From: Neoarius graeffei
Lineage: Eukaryota; Chordata; Actinopteri; Siluriformes; Ariidae
Direction: 5' to 3'
Length of the DNA stretch: 64,000 nt
NCBI RefSeq assembly: GCF_027579695.1
Contig: NC_083571.1
Location: 33,584,443-33,648,442, forward strand
Every line of letters begins with the position of its first letter. Positions within the stretch are counted from its first letter, which is position 1. This document shows positions 1 through 11,052 of this stretch, piece by piece. The notes beneath the pieces are model-generated. The model searched no databases. It was not told where the DNA came from and saw only the letters and a list, made by a program, of their open reading frames with translations. The translations under genes were made by a program, and so were the position numbers.

Positions 1-70
1 CAGGAACTGAACCAGCAACCCTTTTGGCCCCAAGGCTGCTTCTCTAACCTTCAGGCCATGGCTGCCCCAT
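1..70. repeat. fragment of a dispersed fish repeat
   Basis: The text (ACCAGCAACC, CCCAAGGCTGCTTCTCTAA, GGCCATGGCTGCC) closely resembles the end of the insert at 59681-59891, so it is a dispersed repeat cut by the window edge. The family is not identified. Confidence 0.5.
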
Positions 71-328
71 TTACAGTTTAGATCAGGGGTCGGGAACCTT
101 TTTGGCTGACTGAGCCATAAATGCCCATTTTTAAAAAATAAAATTTCCGTGAGAGCCATACCATTAAAAAAATGAATACAATTAAATGTAGGCCTATGTA
201 TTTTTAAAAAGACCAAACAATTTTAGAGTGTACGAATGTATTATTTTTAATTACGTTTTTATATTGAAGCCAAGAAGGGGAAAAAAACCACTTCTCACCA
301 TTAATGAGACTTCTGGGACTGCATCGTT

Positions 329-517
329 TTACTGATGGCTTTGTAATCTGGCTGATATGCTTTCATCAGTTAGACGCGATCTTAGGTTGGTCTTGATGTG
401 TTTTAGATGAGAGAAGGACTGCTCACATGTATACGTAGATCCGAACATGGTCAACACAGCAACGCTCACTCGCTGCAGTGCGTGGTATGTGACTGGAAGC
501 GCGTTCCATGTTTTCAC
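329..517 (-). pseudogene. hAT transposase C-terminal dimerisation remnant
   Basis: A short frame contains TCEQSFSHLKHIKTNLRS followed by RLTDESI, the typical end of the hAT C-terminal dimerisation domain (F-S..K.....R..L). It lies directly downstream of the finger-bearing frame at 520-906; the RNase-H-like core that should separate them is gone. Confidence 0.8.
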
Positions 518-519
518 AA

Positions 520-906
520 TCAGTTCGCAAACTCGCCATCAGTAAATGGCTTTCCGTTCCTCACAATTGCTAATGCGCCAGCAAAACTAGCTGAATTGAA
601 GTCACCTTGTCTGGTCCATACACGGAGCTGCTGCTGACTAGCTTGGACTTTCCTCTGTAGCTCTTCGCATGCCTTCTTTCTGCTGTCCCCAGCTGGATAT
701 TTGGTTGCAAATGCAGCATGTCGTGTCTCAAAGTGGCGCTTGATATTCGAGCGTTTCATTGAAGCAATTTTGTCATTGCATATTAGACACGAAGCCGAGC
801 CTCCTCTCTCCACAAATGCGAATTCTTCTGTCCACTCATTTTGAAATGTTCGGTAATCGTCATCCTTTTTTCTCTTCGCCATCTTCTTTGTTAGTTGTGC
901 ATGCAA
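520..906 (-). pseudogene. hAT transposase N-terminus with BED-like zinc finger
   Basis: The 128-residue frame has a basic start (KKMAKRKKDDD), then a C-x2-C pair (SCLICNDK) and H-x4-H (RHFETRHA), the layout of the BED-type finger used for DNA binding in hAT transposases and in domesticated relatives such as SCAND3/ZBED proteins. The sequence goes straight on to a C-terminal fragment at 329-517, so most of the protein is absent. Confidence 0.8.
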
Positions 907-1419
907 CAGGTAGCTAGCTGGAATTTTAAATAAAGCGGATGTAATTTTACCTCACACGACCCCGTAGGCACCTTATTGTCCAATAAAAATCGCGTTTTTT
1001 TTTTAATGTCTGACGTGTCGCCTGCTGGGATTGGCTGATCTGACGCACCCGTGAACTTCAGCGGTGAAAAAAAACCCAGATGGAATGGATTGCAAATACG
1101 TGATCATATTTTATATTTTGAAAGCTAATTTAACATTTAGATTTGTCCAAGCAAGTCATTTTTTTAAACTTTGATAATATATGCCTAACAAAATTATTTT
1201 TGACCAACTGTTAACAAATGTCAGATTTGTCCGCGAGCCAGATGCAGTCACCAAAAGAGCCACATCTGGCTCGCGAGCCATAGGTTCCCGACCCCTGGTT
1301 TAGATGCAAAAAATGTAATTTGTGATTAGCCATAGTGAATTTCTTCAAAATTTTACTAGACACACACAGGAGTGCTAACATTGGGAATGCCAGGCTGATG
1401 TAGTTTGTGTTTGCATGTA

Positions 1420-3028
1420 CAGTGGTGCTTGAAAGTTTGTGAACCCTTTAGAGTTTTCTATATTTCTGCATAAATATGACCTAAAACATCATCACATTTT
1501 CACAGAAGTCCTAAAAGTAGATAAAGAGAACCCAGTTAAACAAATGAAACAAAAATATTACACTTGGTCATTTATTTATTGAGGAAAATGATCCAATATT
1601 ACATATCTGTGAGTGGCAAAAGTATGTGAACCTCTAGGATTAGCAGTTAATTTGAAAGTCAAATTAGAGTCAAGTGTTTTCAATCAATGGGATGACAATC
1701 AGGTGTGAGTGGGCACCCTGTTTTATTTAAAGAACAGGGATCTATCAAAGTCTGATCTTCACAACACATGTTTGTGGAAGTGTATCATGGCACGAGCAAA
1801 GGAGATCTCTGAGGACCTCAGAAAAAGCATTGTTGATGCTCATCAGGCTGGAAAAGGTTACAAAACCATCTCTAAAGAGTTTGGACTCCAGCAATCCACA
1901 GTCAGACAGATTGTGTACAAATAGAGGAAATTCAAGACCATTGTTACCCTCCCCAGGAGTGGTCGGTCAACAAAGATCACTCCAAGAGCAAGGTGTGTAA
2001 TAGTCGGCGAGGTCACAAAGGACCCTGGGGTAACTTCTAAGCAACTGAAGGCCTCGCTCGCATTAGCTAATGTTAATGTTCATGAGTCCACCATCAGGAG
2101 AACATTGAACAACAATGGTGTGCATGGCAGGGTTGCAAGAAGAAAGCCACTGCTCTCCAAAAAGAACATTGCTGCTCGTCTGCAGTTTGCTAAAGCCTTC
2201 TGGACAAGCCAGAAGGCTATTGGAAAAATGTTTTGTGAACGAATGAGACCAAAATAGAACTTTTTGGTTTAAATGAGAAGCATTATGTTTGGAGAAAGGA
2301 AAACTCTGCATTCCAGCATAATAGCCTTATCCCATGTGTGAAACATGGTGGTGGTAGTATCATGGTTTGGGCCTGTTTTGCTGCATCTGGGCCAGGACAA
2401 CTTGCCACCATTGATGGAACAATAAATTCTGAATTATACCAGCGAATTGTAAAGGAAAATGTCAGGACATCTGTCCATGAACTGAATCTCAAAAGAAGGT
2501 GGGTCATGCAGCAAGACAATGACCCTAAGCACACAAGTCGTTCTACCAAAGAATGGTTAAAGAAGAATAAAGTTAATGTTTTGGAATGGCCAAGTCAAAG
2601 TCCTGACCTTAATCCAATCGAAATGTTGTGGAAGGACCTGAAGCGATCAGTTCATGTGAGGAAACCCACCAACATCCCAGAGTTGAAGCTGTTCTGTACG
2701 GAGGAATGGGCTAAAATTCCTCCAAGCTGTTGTGCAGGACTGATCAACAGTTACCGGAAACGTTTAGCTGCAGTTATTGCTGCACAAGGGGGTCACAACA
2801 GATACTGAAAGCAAAGGTTCACATACTTTTGCCACCCACAGATATGTAATATTGGATCATTTTCCTCAATAAATAAATGATCAAGTATAATATTTTTGTC
2901 TCATTTGTTTAACTGGGTTCCCTTTATCTACTTTTAGGACTTGTGTGAAAATCTGATGATGTTTTAGGTCATATTTATGCAGAAATTTAGAAAATTCTAA
3001 AGGGTTCACAAACTTTCAAGCACCACTG
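1420..3028 (+). mobile_element. Tc1/mariner element, family A, copy 1
   Basis: Long inverted repeats start CAGTGGTGCTTGAAAG and end with the complement; TA dinucleotides flank at 1418-1419 and 3029-3030. The body carries a decayed DD34E transposase on the plus strand. A second copy of the family lies inverted at 50324-51921. Confidence 0.95.
1787..2808 (+). pseudogene. Tc1-A transposase, broken
   Basis: The frame begins [13 protein letters not shown] and contains a helix-turn-helix DNA-binding region ending STVRQIVYK, where an in-frame TAG (1922-1924) replaces an expected Trp. More frame breaks follow near 2070 and 2230. The last 156 codons (2338-2808) are open and keep GGGSIMVWACF, the second catalytic Asp (QQDNDPKHT) and the Glu in [11 protein letters not shown]. 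The first catalytic Asp region (2235-2300) is frame-shifted. It cannot make an active enzyme. Confidence 0.9.
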
Positions 3029-3039
3029 TACAGTATATA

Positions 3040-4287
3040 CACTATATTGCCAAAAGTATTTGCTCACCTGCCTTGACTCACATATGAGCTTAAGTGACAT
3101 CCCATTCCTAATCCATAGAGTTCAATATGACGTCGGTCCACCCTTTGCAGCTAGAACAGCTTCAACTCTTCTGGAAGGCTGTCCACAAGGTTTAGGAGTG
3201 TGTTTATGGGAATTTTTGACCATTCTTACAGAAGCGCATTTGTGAGGTCACACACTGATGTTGGACGAGAAGGCCTGGCTCTCAGTCTCCGCTCTAATTC
3301 ATCCCAAAGGTGTTCTATCGGGTTGAGGTCAGGACTCTGTGCAGGCCAGTCAAGTTCATCCACACCAGACTCTGTCATCCATGTCTTTATGGACCTTGCT
3401 TTGTGCACTGGTGCACAGTCATGTTGGAAGAGGAAGGGGCCAGCTCCAAACTGTTCCCACAAAGTTGGGAGCATGGAATTGTCCAAAATGTCTTGGTATG
3501 CTGAAGCATTTAGAGTTCCTTTCACTGGAACTAAGGGGCCAAGCCCAGCTCCTGAAAAACAACCCCACACTATAATCCCCCCTCCACCAAACTTTACACT
3601 TGGCACAATGCAGTCAGACAAGTACCGTTCTCCTGGCAACCGCCAAACCCAGACTCATCCATCAGATTGCCAGATGGAGAAGTGCGATTTGTCACTCCAG
3701 AGAACGCGTCTCCACTGCTCTAGAGTCCAGTGGTGGCATGCTTTACACCATTGCATCTGACGCTTTGCATTGCACTTGGTGATGTATGGCTTGAATGCAG
3801 CTGCTCGACCATGGAAACCCATTCCATGAAGCTCTCTGCGCACTGTTCTTGAGCTAATCTGAAGGCCACATGAAGTATGGAGGTCTGTAGTGATTGACTC
3901 TGCAGAAAGTTGGCGACCTCTTCGAACTATGCGCATCAGCATCCGCTGACCCCCGCTCCGTCAGTTTACGTGGCTTACCACTTCGTGGCCAAGTTGCTGT
4001 CGTCCCCAAACACTTCCATTTTCTTATAATACAGCTGACAGTTGACTGTGGAATATTTAGGAGCGAGGAAATTTCACGACTGGATTTGTTGCACAGGTGG
4101 CATCCTATCACAGTTCCACACTGGAATTCACTGAGCTCCTGAGAGCGACCCATTCTTTCACAAATGTTTGTAAAAACAGTCTGCATGCCTAGGTGCTTGA
4201 TTTTATACACCTGTGGCCATGGAAGTGATTGGAACACCTGATTCCGATAATTTGGATGGGTGAGCAAATACTTTTGGCAATATAGTG
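3040..4287 (-). mobile_element. Tc1/mariner element, family B
   Basis: Termini CACTATATTGCCAAAAG (3040) and its complement (ending 4287) are flanked by TA at 3038-3039 and 4288-4289. It sits only 11 bp from Tc1-A copy 1, with its transposase pointing back toward it. Confidence 0.93.
3226..4153 (-). pseudogene. Tc1-B transposase, frameshifted
   Basis: Three overlapping minus-strand frames together give a nearly whole Tc1 transposase. An N-terminal paired-type helix-turn-helix starts MGRSQELSEFQ; the middle carries LWSDKSHF with the first catalytic Asp (the usual SDES has become SDKS); the last frame carries FQHDCAPVH (second Asp) and [16 protein letters not shown] (Glu), so DD34E spacing is kept. 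Frame changes fall near 3640 and 3940. Confidence 0.88.
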
Positions 4288-4432
4288 TATTTAGAAGACA
4301 ATGAGACTATTCATATAGAGACAGGAACAGTGATGCCACAGGTCACCAAATTATAGCTGGAAGCATTCATTTTGTGTATATTTGTGTATGTTGCAGTGGT
4401 AAAAGGAGGGCTGCTTAAATTAAACTGAGGGG

Positions 4433-4482
4433 TTTTTGTTTGTTTGTTTGTTTGTTTGTTTGTTTGTTTGTTTGTTTGTTTT
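4433..4482 (+). repeat. (TTTG)n microsatellite
   Basis: About 12 uninterrupted tetranucleotide units. Confidence 0.97.
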
Positions 4483-4601
4483 CATTTTTATGTTGGGAGT
4501 CAAGTCGACTGTCTTGGTTGATTGTAAAAGTAGAATTCTCTGTTGAGCATCAAAAACTGAAAAATTAAAAAATATATATATATATGTCATTTACCAGCTG
4601 G

Positions 4602-4725
4602 TAGGTCCATATCGTGAAATACCATGACCGAGGTCTTGAAAGTACTGAGCGAGGCCCTCTGGGCCGAGGTCAGTATTCAAGGCTGAGGTCACGGTATTTC
4701 ACCATATGGACTGACCTTAAGTTAG
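4602..4725. repeat. imperfect hairpin (long inverted repeat)
   Basis: The left arm (GGTCCATATCGTGAAATACC) is mirrored by the right arm (GGTATTTCACCATATGGACT) and the pairing continues inward to GGCCC/GGGCC around the centre at about 4664. This looks like one end or a foldback derivative of a dispersed DNA element. GGTCCATA motifs recur at 5166-5190, so the element may run to about 5215. Confidence 0.7.
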
Positions 4726-6069
4726 TAAATAATATTTTTTTTTCTTTACCAAATTCTAACAGGAAACGAGAGCGCCCAAAAGGGAAAACCGAGCCGAGCC
4801 ACCATTTTGAATCCTCATTCACGGCTGTAATGCAAATGGCTTCCTCCTCGGTATACAAGTGCACTTCCATGGCAGGAAAAAAACTACATTTTGCCACCTA
4901 TGTAGTCCCCTATTTATACAAAATTGAGTCATTCAGGATTCAGCCATGTTTTTGCTCGGTGTTAGCAAGTTACAGGTTTTTAGCTTTCTCCTGAAATGTT
5001 TTCTTTTATTTCTTCTTCATCAGGGTAGTAAAACTCGCTTTCGCTGTGAACACTGTTGTTCTCACTATCCATGATGTAAAATTAATGCTATTCTCCTGAG
5101 AAATGCAAAAATAAATGTTGACAAAAATTGCTACTGTTTGTTGTTGTGAACAAGTGAGTTGCCAGAGGTCCATAACCAGGGTCCATACCATAGGATACGG
5201 ACCCGCTCGCCAGCCAATCAGAGCGCAGGATTTAATGGAAACCGGACCGCGAAAAAAATAAATATTTTTAATTTAAAAAATGATTCCAGATATTTTTCCT
5301 TTTTTTTTTTGCATGATTTGGAAAAGCACTGGAAAGCATTAATCATTTAAACACTGATTTTGTATAAAAGGTCTCAATACTATACAACATTTAATTATTT
5401 AATTATGAGCGCAAAATAAGCGTTTATTAAATGAACAATTCATGAGCATTTTTGTGACTTGTGCTTTGTTCTTATCTTTCAGCTTGGATATCGTTGTACA
5501 GATATTTACGGTTAACAAAAGCGAATTTTGTCTTGAGAAAATCTTCCTCCTGCATATTCTCTAATCTGATATGCAAATAAGCACCGTGAGTCAATGAACA
5601 TGCAAATTAGCTGATGACATCATCTGGTGAGTTTTGAGCGTGCCGCTTTCCTCACAGAAGAGTTAGCAACACTGAGTGTAGAATATAAAGCGATGATGTG
5701 GGTCAGTGAGACAAAACAGAAGCATCAAAACAGAGCATTGATGTTGATCTTGGACCGGACACGGTACACACCTACATGCCAACTTATACAGTTTCCCCAT
5801 ATTTTGTACAGGAAAATGCAATTTTTTGGCTAATACAGCATACACTGATTTTCATACAGGAAAATTACATTTTGTATCATCCAAGATTTTTTCCGTTACT
5901 CTGAGAAAATTTTCTTAGCATCCCCCATTTATTTTTTCAAACACGCATGCCCAATGAAACGTAACTATTTTCGATTTGTGGTTTTCTAGTTGCACGTGGT
6001 TTTCTTGGTCATTTGTGGTTGAGCAGTCTTCGTGTGCACATAAAATTGGACAAGTTTTCTCTTTTAAAA
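4726..6069. other. no gene recognised; possible remainder of repeat
   Basis: AT-rich sequence without convincing open frames. GGTCCATACCATAGGATACGG-like text near 5180-5205 may be the far end of the hairpin repeat starting at 4602. Confidence 0.4.
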
Positions 6070-6231
6070 ATGGCATCTGGAAACGCAATGGCAAAGAGAT
6101 TATGTGCTGGAACTGGAAAACATCTGAAGGAATGGGAAACTCTGAATGGAGAATACAAAGGATGGATCCAGGTGTCTTCGAATGGCCCCCAATATTCGCT
6201 CTGTGTTCTGTGCAGAAAGCACATTAAAGTG
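6070..6231 (+). pseudogene. TE-derived BED-finger gene, exon A
   Basis: The open frame MASGNAMAKRLCAGTGKHLK continues to a Trp-rich stretch (EYKGWIQVSSNG) and ends with the first half of a zinc finger, C-V-L-C-R-K. The matching H-x4-H half lies in exon B (about 7300-7340), so the finger is split by intron 1. The exact 3' end is uncertain: AAA/GTGCAT near 6229 is the best donor, but the phases do not join cleanly. The family resembles multi-exon hAT-derived genes of fish (ZNF862/SCAND3-like); this is inferred from motif style. Confidence 0.55.
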
Positions 6232-6399
6232 CATATCCTGGACCAATTTCGGGTTTTTTTTAAATATGAAAGTATGTCCCTTTACACACTCATCCAGAAG
6301 GGTAATTTTGTACAAAGCCATCTGTCTACAGCAGAAAAAATAAAATAACAAAACGCATCTGGAAAAATCCCAAGGGAGTCTGGAGCCAGATTCGTGACG

Positions 6400-6573
6400 T
6401 CACCTGCGGAAGCACCAGCAGGCTGCGAGAGCTTTGCACGGTTTCAGTGCACAGCCTGTGTAGACCAAGCGCTCCCATTTCTCTCTCATTGTCCAGTCTT
6501 TTGGAAAACAATGAGTACTAATCCCATCAAGATTGGTGTTGCTACACCCTCCTACAATACATCTGTTAACCAT
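6400..6573 (-). pseudogene. THAP-domain exon fragment in intron 1
   Basis: The minus-strand frame from the ATG at 6573 reads MVNRCIVGGCSNT, then HCFPKDWTMREKWERLV. That is the start of a THAP C2CH finger (C-x4-C, then F-P-x-D and an aromatic/basic helix). The C-x2-H second half is not found in frame. It lies antisense in intron 1 of the BED-finger gene, so it probably came with a nested element whose ends I could not fix. Confidence 0.6.
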
Positions 6574-6879
6574 TTTAATAATTACATGATAACGTTGAAG
6601 AAATTTGCAGAAAACCACCAGGTCATTTTCTCATAAACAAACCAGCGCTGACGTAGGATTCAGAAGGAGGTGTCCCGCACGCGACGTCACGAAAATCACT
6701 GTTTGCCGTGAAATCCAAATGCAAAGTTTTTTCAGAGGCGGACCAATTCGCCTCAAATGGCTTGATTTCAACTGCATTTTTCTGGTATTGCGCAAGGTAA
6801 AAAAAATTGCACAAAATGCAAAATGTGACAGATATTTGACCAAAGTTTAATATAAAATAGGAGAATTACATTGATCTTG

Positions 6880-7256
6880 GGGCGGCACGGTGGTGTAGTG
6901 GTTAGCGCTGTCGCCTCACAGCAAGAAGGTCCTGGGTTCGAGCCCCGGGGCCGGCGAGGGCCTTTCTGTGTGGAGTTTGCATGTTCTCCCCGTGTCCGCG
7001 TGGGTTTCCTCCGGGTGCTCCGGTTTCCCCCACAGTCCAAAGACATGCAGGTTAGGTTAACTGGTGACTCTAAATTGACCGTAGGTGTGAATGTGAGTGT
7101 GAATGGTTGTCTTTGTCTATGTGTCAGCCCTGTGATGACCTGGCGACTTGTCCAGGGTGTACCCCGCCTTTCGCCCGTAGTCAGCTGGGATAGGCTCCAG
7201 CTTGCCTGCGACCCTGTAGAAGGATAAAGCGGCTAGAGATAATGAGATGAGATGAG
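6880..7256 (+). mobile_element. tRNA-derived SINE, copy A
   Basis: The head GGCGGCACGGTGGTGTAGTGG holds an A-box-like segment, and GGGTTCGAGCCCC about 50 bp later is a B-box. The body is shared with five other copies here and the tail is (GATGA)n. The 12-bp duplication ACATTGATCTTG occurs exactly at 6868-6879 and 7257-7268, marking an LINE-mediated insertion into intron 1 of the BED-finger gene. Confidence 0.95.
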
Positions 7257-7289
7257 ACATTGATCTTGCTCCTGAATTTACCCGTGAAG

Positions 7290-7445
7290 TAGCAGTTCCA
7301 GGTTTTTATGATCTGAAATTGCATTTCCAAACCAAGGCACATAAAGACTGCGTCGTTAAATGCAGGACCTTCAAGTCTATGGAGCAGCATTTTGGCGCGA
7401 GTCCATCGGCTCGGACTGCCCAGACTTCTGTGATGGCTGCAGAAG
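7290..7445 (+). pseudogene. TE-derived BED-finger gene, exon B, 5' half
   Basis: The frame VPGFYDLKLHFQTKAHKDC supplies H-x4-H of the split finger, then TFKSMEQHFG and ARTAQTSVMAAE. It is open right up to the hAT insertion and continues in the same frame at 8841 once the insertion and one TSD copy are ignored. Confidence 0.7.
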
Positions 7446-7624
7446 CAAGGGCGGCTGGTGCATAAGGGCGATTGGGCAACGCACTGCCAAAACGAAAAAA
7501 AAAAAGTTTTTTTTCTTTTTTTAAAACAAACTTTCACCAGCGCTGCTTGAGGCCGTTTTAATCTGTCTCTGGGTATCATTGTCCAATCAAGGTGGTCTTG
7601 CTTCTAGAGTACCGGCCCTTTTGG

Positions 7625-7650
7625 GGCGATTTCAGTCATGCTGAAAATCG
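7625..7650. repeat. short inverted repeat inside hAT
   Basis: GGGCGATTTCAG and CTGAAAATCGCCC face each other across a few bases; probably a subterminal transposase-binding or hairpin site. Confidence 0.5.
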
Positions 7651-7812
7651 CCCAAGAGTTCACTGATAGAGTCCCATGTTAATATATTTTTTTTCTCCTG
7701 ACTGACACTTCAATGCAATCTCTATGGGTTCCAGGGGGGCTTGCCCTAATGTGCTTACGTCACTGCGAAGCGCGGCAAAGTTGCGTTCGATCCACTCAGT
7801 TTCTGAGGTGAG

Positions 7813-8446
7813 ATGGATGCGGAAAGCAATTCAGTGCGGTCCTTAAAAGAAGTTCCATTTAGTCAGCGATCAAATCGAGCTAAATTGGCAACAAAACAAG
7901 CTGGACCCCCTTGACCAAATCTAAATATAAAACAAATTTCGACAAGGGGGGGAATCATATACTCGAGGTTTTACTTCAACATGGTCCCAGCGCAAATCCT
8001 GGCGAGCTGGCTGCGAGGACGCCTCAGCGGTTTTCTGCTCCCCCTGCTTACTTTTCCACCCTGGAGGTGGCTCCACGGACAACACTGCTTGGACGGTCAC
8101 TGGAGTTTCGGACATGTATCATTTGTCGGAGAAAATAAAAAAACATGAGTCATCAAAGATTCACATGGGCAGCTGCCTGAAATTTTCGGCTTTTGGGAGA
8201 GTGAACATCACTACACAACCGGATGAGGGCTACAGGCTAGCAGTTCGCCGCCACAACGATGAGGTGAGCAAGAACAGGCACATATTAAACCGGCTCGCCC
8301 AATGCGTGAAATTTTGTGGAGTGTTCGAGTTAGCTCTACGAGGCAAAGACGAAACTGAGGACTTCAGTCACCGTGGTGTTTTTCTGGGTTTGGTTGACTT
8401 CGTGACTCTCTCACACACACACACAGTCACAGAATCCGTTCACTTT
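7813..8446 (+). pseudogene. hAT transposase N-terminal fragment (TTF-type finger)
   Basis: The ATG at 7813 opens MDAESNSVRSLKEVPF and soon stops; after frame changes the sequence continues as WSQRKSWRAGCEDASAVFC, then CLLFHPGGGST, a TTF-type zinc-finger layout. It goes on to MYHLSEKIKKHESSKIHM, YRLAVRRHNDEVSKNRHIL and RGVFLGLVDF, the start of the DUF4371-like region of hAT (ZMYM1-like) transposases. The catalytic domain is absent. Confidence 0.82.
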
Positions 8447-8840
8447 TGATGTTTTCAATGTGTATTTTTATATTTGCCACACTTTGCTCTGAGAATTAGC
8501 ACTTTGGTAATATCCTTGGTAAATACCAGTAATTGCAAGATCTAAAGATCCACTCATCTATTTATTCAACTGCTATTGTTATGTTAGCCAACTATTTACA
8601 ATGTTTTGTTACAGTAAGTGCATTTTCCTGTTTGTCCTTAAGTTGCACAGTCTGTAAAATTCTTGCTGGTCATGGAGTTTGAAGTACAAAATCTATTTAC
8701 AGAACATTCTGTAGAACAGTTGACTTGCTACCTAGGCCAATTTACTTCAGTCCTGTGGACATTTATGGTCCGTGTAGACATAACGGGGGAAAATTGCCCC
8801 CCCTGAAAAAAAAAATTCAGGAGCCGCCACTGTGCAGAAG

Positions 8841-8944
8841 TTATGTTCTGCCAATTTCTCGTAGAACACAATATCCCCCTGACTGTGGCTGACCATTTTT
8901 CAGAGCTAGCGAAAAAAATGTTTCCCGATTCAAAGACTGCATTT
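8841..8944 (+). pseudogene. TE-derived BED-finger gene, exon B, 3' half
   Basis: Joined in frame to 7445, it reads VMFCQFLVEHNIPLTVADHF then SELAKKMFPDSKTAF, a conserved block of hAT-derived proteins before the catalytic region. A GT donor (8945-8946, GTGTTT) follows in phase 0. Confidence 0.7.
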
Positions 8945-9540
8945 GTGTTTTTTATTTTTTTGTTTATTTTTTAAAAGGTTTTACTGTTTGCATGTAGGAA
9001 AGCTTCCTCCATTATCATGATAATTTAGGGAGGCGATACTAGGAGGCACCGTTTATACAACGGCAACTGTAGTTTTAATTGCTGATAGACATTTTATCCT
9101 CCTGAGAACCAACCCATAGACTTGTGTCCTCTGTAGTTGACACTGCATATGTAGTTGTAAAGAGTGCATCCTTTTTTTTCTTTTTTTTAATCTAAATTGT
9201 AAGTTGTTTTTTTAACCCTACCTAGTAAGGAAATCACAACAAAATTGAGAAATTGAGAGACACATTTTTTCTTGGTTCCCAGGAGGATATGTAGACACAG
9301 ATTACCAACACTCGTTACTACCATCAGTCATCAGTAAACTGGAAACGTATTGAATGAAGAGTAATGGTGGTAACGACCGTTGGTAACCTGTCTCTTAAAT
9401 GTGTAGTAGGGGATGGAAGCAATTTAACACCATCTACATGTTTGCCGTGCTCTGATTTTCTTTTATTGACCAGGAAAATAATCTGTACTTCCCAGTTATG
9501 TACGTAGACCTAACCTTTTATTCATTTGTTGTTCACCCAG

Positions 9541-9768
9541 GATTTTGCATGCAAACGAACGAAGACGACCATGGTTGTCAAAGGAAGTTTAGCTCCTGCT
9601 TATACAAATCCTGTCATCGAAAAAACACGCCAGCAGCCGTTTAGCCTTATGATAGATGAGAGCAACAACGGAAACAGCACCAACCGCTTGGTCATTCTGG
9701 CACGCATTTTTGAAGATGCTTTTGGTAAAGCTTCAGCGATATTTGAAGCTGTTGACAGCTTCACAGGG
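9541..9768 (+). pseudogene. TE-derived BED-finger gene, exon C
   Basis: After a good acceptor (TTGTTGTTCACCCAG) the 228-nt block is open in phase 0 and reads DFACKRTKTTMVVKGSLAPA, then FSLMIDESNNG with the first catalytic Asp/Glu neighbourhood of the hAT RNase-H fold, ending DSFTG at donor GTGAAAGT (9769). No later exon was found before the next repeats, so the gene looks truncated as well as interrupted. Confidence 0.7.
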
Positions 9769-9960
9769 GTGAAAGTAACTTTTGTTTCTTGCTGGTACTA
9801 TTATTTTGAGTCATAGTGCTCGGGCACAGCGTGCGCTGAAAAATACACCTAATTATTTATTATTGTCTACTTATCAAGCATTCACTAGGACTTTTTATCA
9901 CTCAGTAGTACTAGTATAGTACTTTTCTATCACACTATCACTCTTTCATCCACCTGTATC

Positions 9961-10340
9961 ATCTCATCTCATCTCATTATCTGTAGCCGCTTTATCCTTC
10001 TACAGGGTCGCAGGCAAGCTGGAGCCTATCCCAGCTGACTACGGGCGAAAGGCGGGGTACACCCTGGACAAGTCGCCAGGTCATCACAGGGCTGATACAT
10101 AGACACAGACAACCATTCACACTCACATTCACACCTACGGTCAATTTAGAGTCACCAGTTAACCTAACCTGCATGTCTTTGGACTGTGGGAGAAACCGGA
10201 GCACCCGGAGGAAACCCACGCGGACACGGGGAGAACATGCAAACTCCACACAGAAAGGCCCTCGCCGGCCATGGGGCTCGAACCCAGGACCTTCTTGCTG
10301 TGAGGCAACAGCGCTAACCACTACAGCACCGTGCCGCCCC
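9961..10340 (-). mobile_element. tRNA-derived SINE, copy B
   Basis: Full-length copy in reverse orientation (B-box complement GGGGCTCGAACCC near 10270, head at 10340). The TSD CACCTGTATC is identical at 9951-9960 and 10341-10350. Confidence 0.95.
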
Positions 10341-10696
10341 CACCTGTATCAGTTTTTGATTATAAATAAATTGCAAACACATAATTTCAACAACACAGTC
10401 GTTTTAATAACATCTTTTTTTAGCTGAACAGTTGAAAACTAACTTTTCATTTTGGACATTGGACACAGAACAGAAAAGTGAAAGTTTTTAGGTAAAACAC
10501 TTAAAATAAATTCCAAAGAGGCTTGAACGTTTGAGAAAGTGTGTGCGTTCTACAGTAAGTGCATGTGTTCTCAGTGCACATGCCATGCATTGGTAGCCTA
10601 GTTACTCTGCTCGCTCCAACCAGACAGTAATCTAGAATCTTTGCCCCAACTTCCACTTGATTTACGAATTCTGATCAAAGTAATTTTTAAATAGCC

Positions 10697-11052
10697 TATC
10701 ATGAAACATTAACATGTTTCTTTATATGCCTTTTTATTTGGGAGACTTTGCAACTAACGTCTGTCTGCTAAAACACTGATTACCAGCTGCGCACATTATA
10801 GCACAAGATCTGGTTAAGCCGTACGCGCGCTGTAGCTCGCTCGTTGTTTGTCCAGCGAAACACTGCACACATAATAGAATATTGAAACATCAACATATGT
10901 TTCTATATATGTTGTTTTTATTTGGGAGACTTTGCAACAAACGTCTGTCTACTAAAACACTTTGGATACCAGCTGCGCACGTTGGCGCAAGATGGTTAAG
11001 CAGTGGGCTACGTGCACTATCTCGCACGTTGTCTGTCGAGTGAAACACTGAA
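10697..11052. repeat. tandem duplication, two units of about 185 bp
   Basis: The block GAAACATTAACATGTTTC...TTTATTTGGGAGACTTTGCAA...CACTG at 10697-10866 is repeated with changes from about 10882. Both halves keep TACCAGCTGCGCAC and GTCTGTC motifs. No coding sense seen. Confidence 0.75.

Larger units (their letters stand above)
84..1297 (-). mobile_element. hAT transposon, internally deleted, with perfect TSD
   Basis: The ends are inverted repeats (CAGGGGTCGGGAACC at 84; its complement with one change closes at 1297). The flanking 8 bp, GTTTAGAT at 76-83 and 1298-1305, are identical, which is the hAT target-site length. Coding remnants lie on the minus strand: a BED-like finger (520-906) is followed closely by the C-terminal dimerisation segment (329-517), so the catalytic middle of the transposase is missing. 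It is a non-autonomous deletion derivative. Confidence 0.92.
7446..8832 (+). mobile_element. hAT transposon (CAGTGGCGG family) inserted in exon B
   Basis: The ends are CAAGGGCGGCTGGTG (7446) and the complement of CAGTGGCGGCTCCTGA (ending 8832). The 8-bp duplication TGCAGAAG is identical at 7438-7445 and 8833-8840. A truncated transposase N-terminus (7813-8446) is inside; the rest of the transposase is missing. Confidence 0.93.

Noticed and set aside
3200-3760. 186-residue plus-strand frame
   Set aside because: It is the shadow of the Tc1-B transposase on the other strand.
6895-6945. tRNA gene at the SINE head
   Set aside because: A and B boxes are present, but no cloverleaf can be drawn and the sequence continues as SINE.
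6871-7227. Open frames of about 110 residues that recur with the same sequence at six places
   Set aside because: They are translations of the tRNA-derived SINE on either strand, not proteins.
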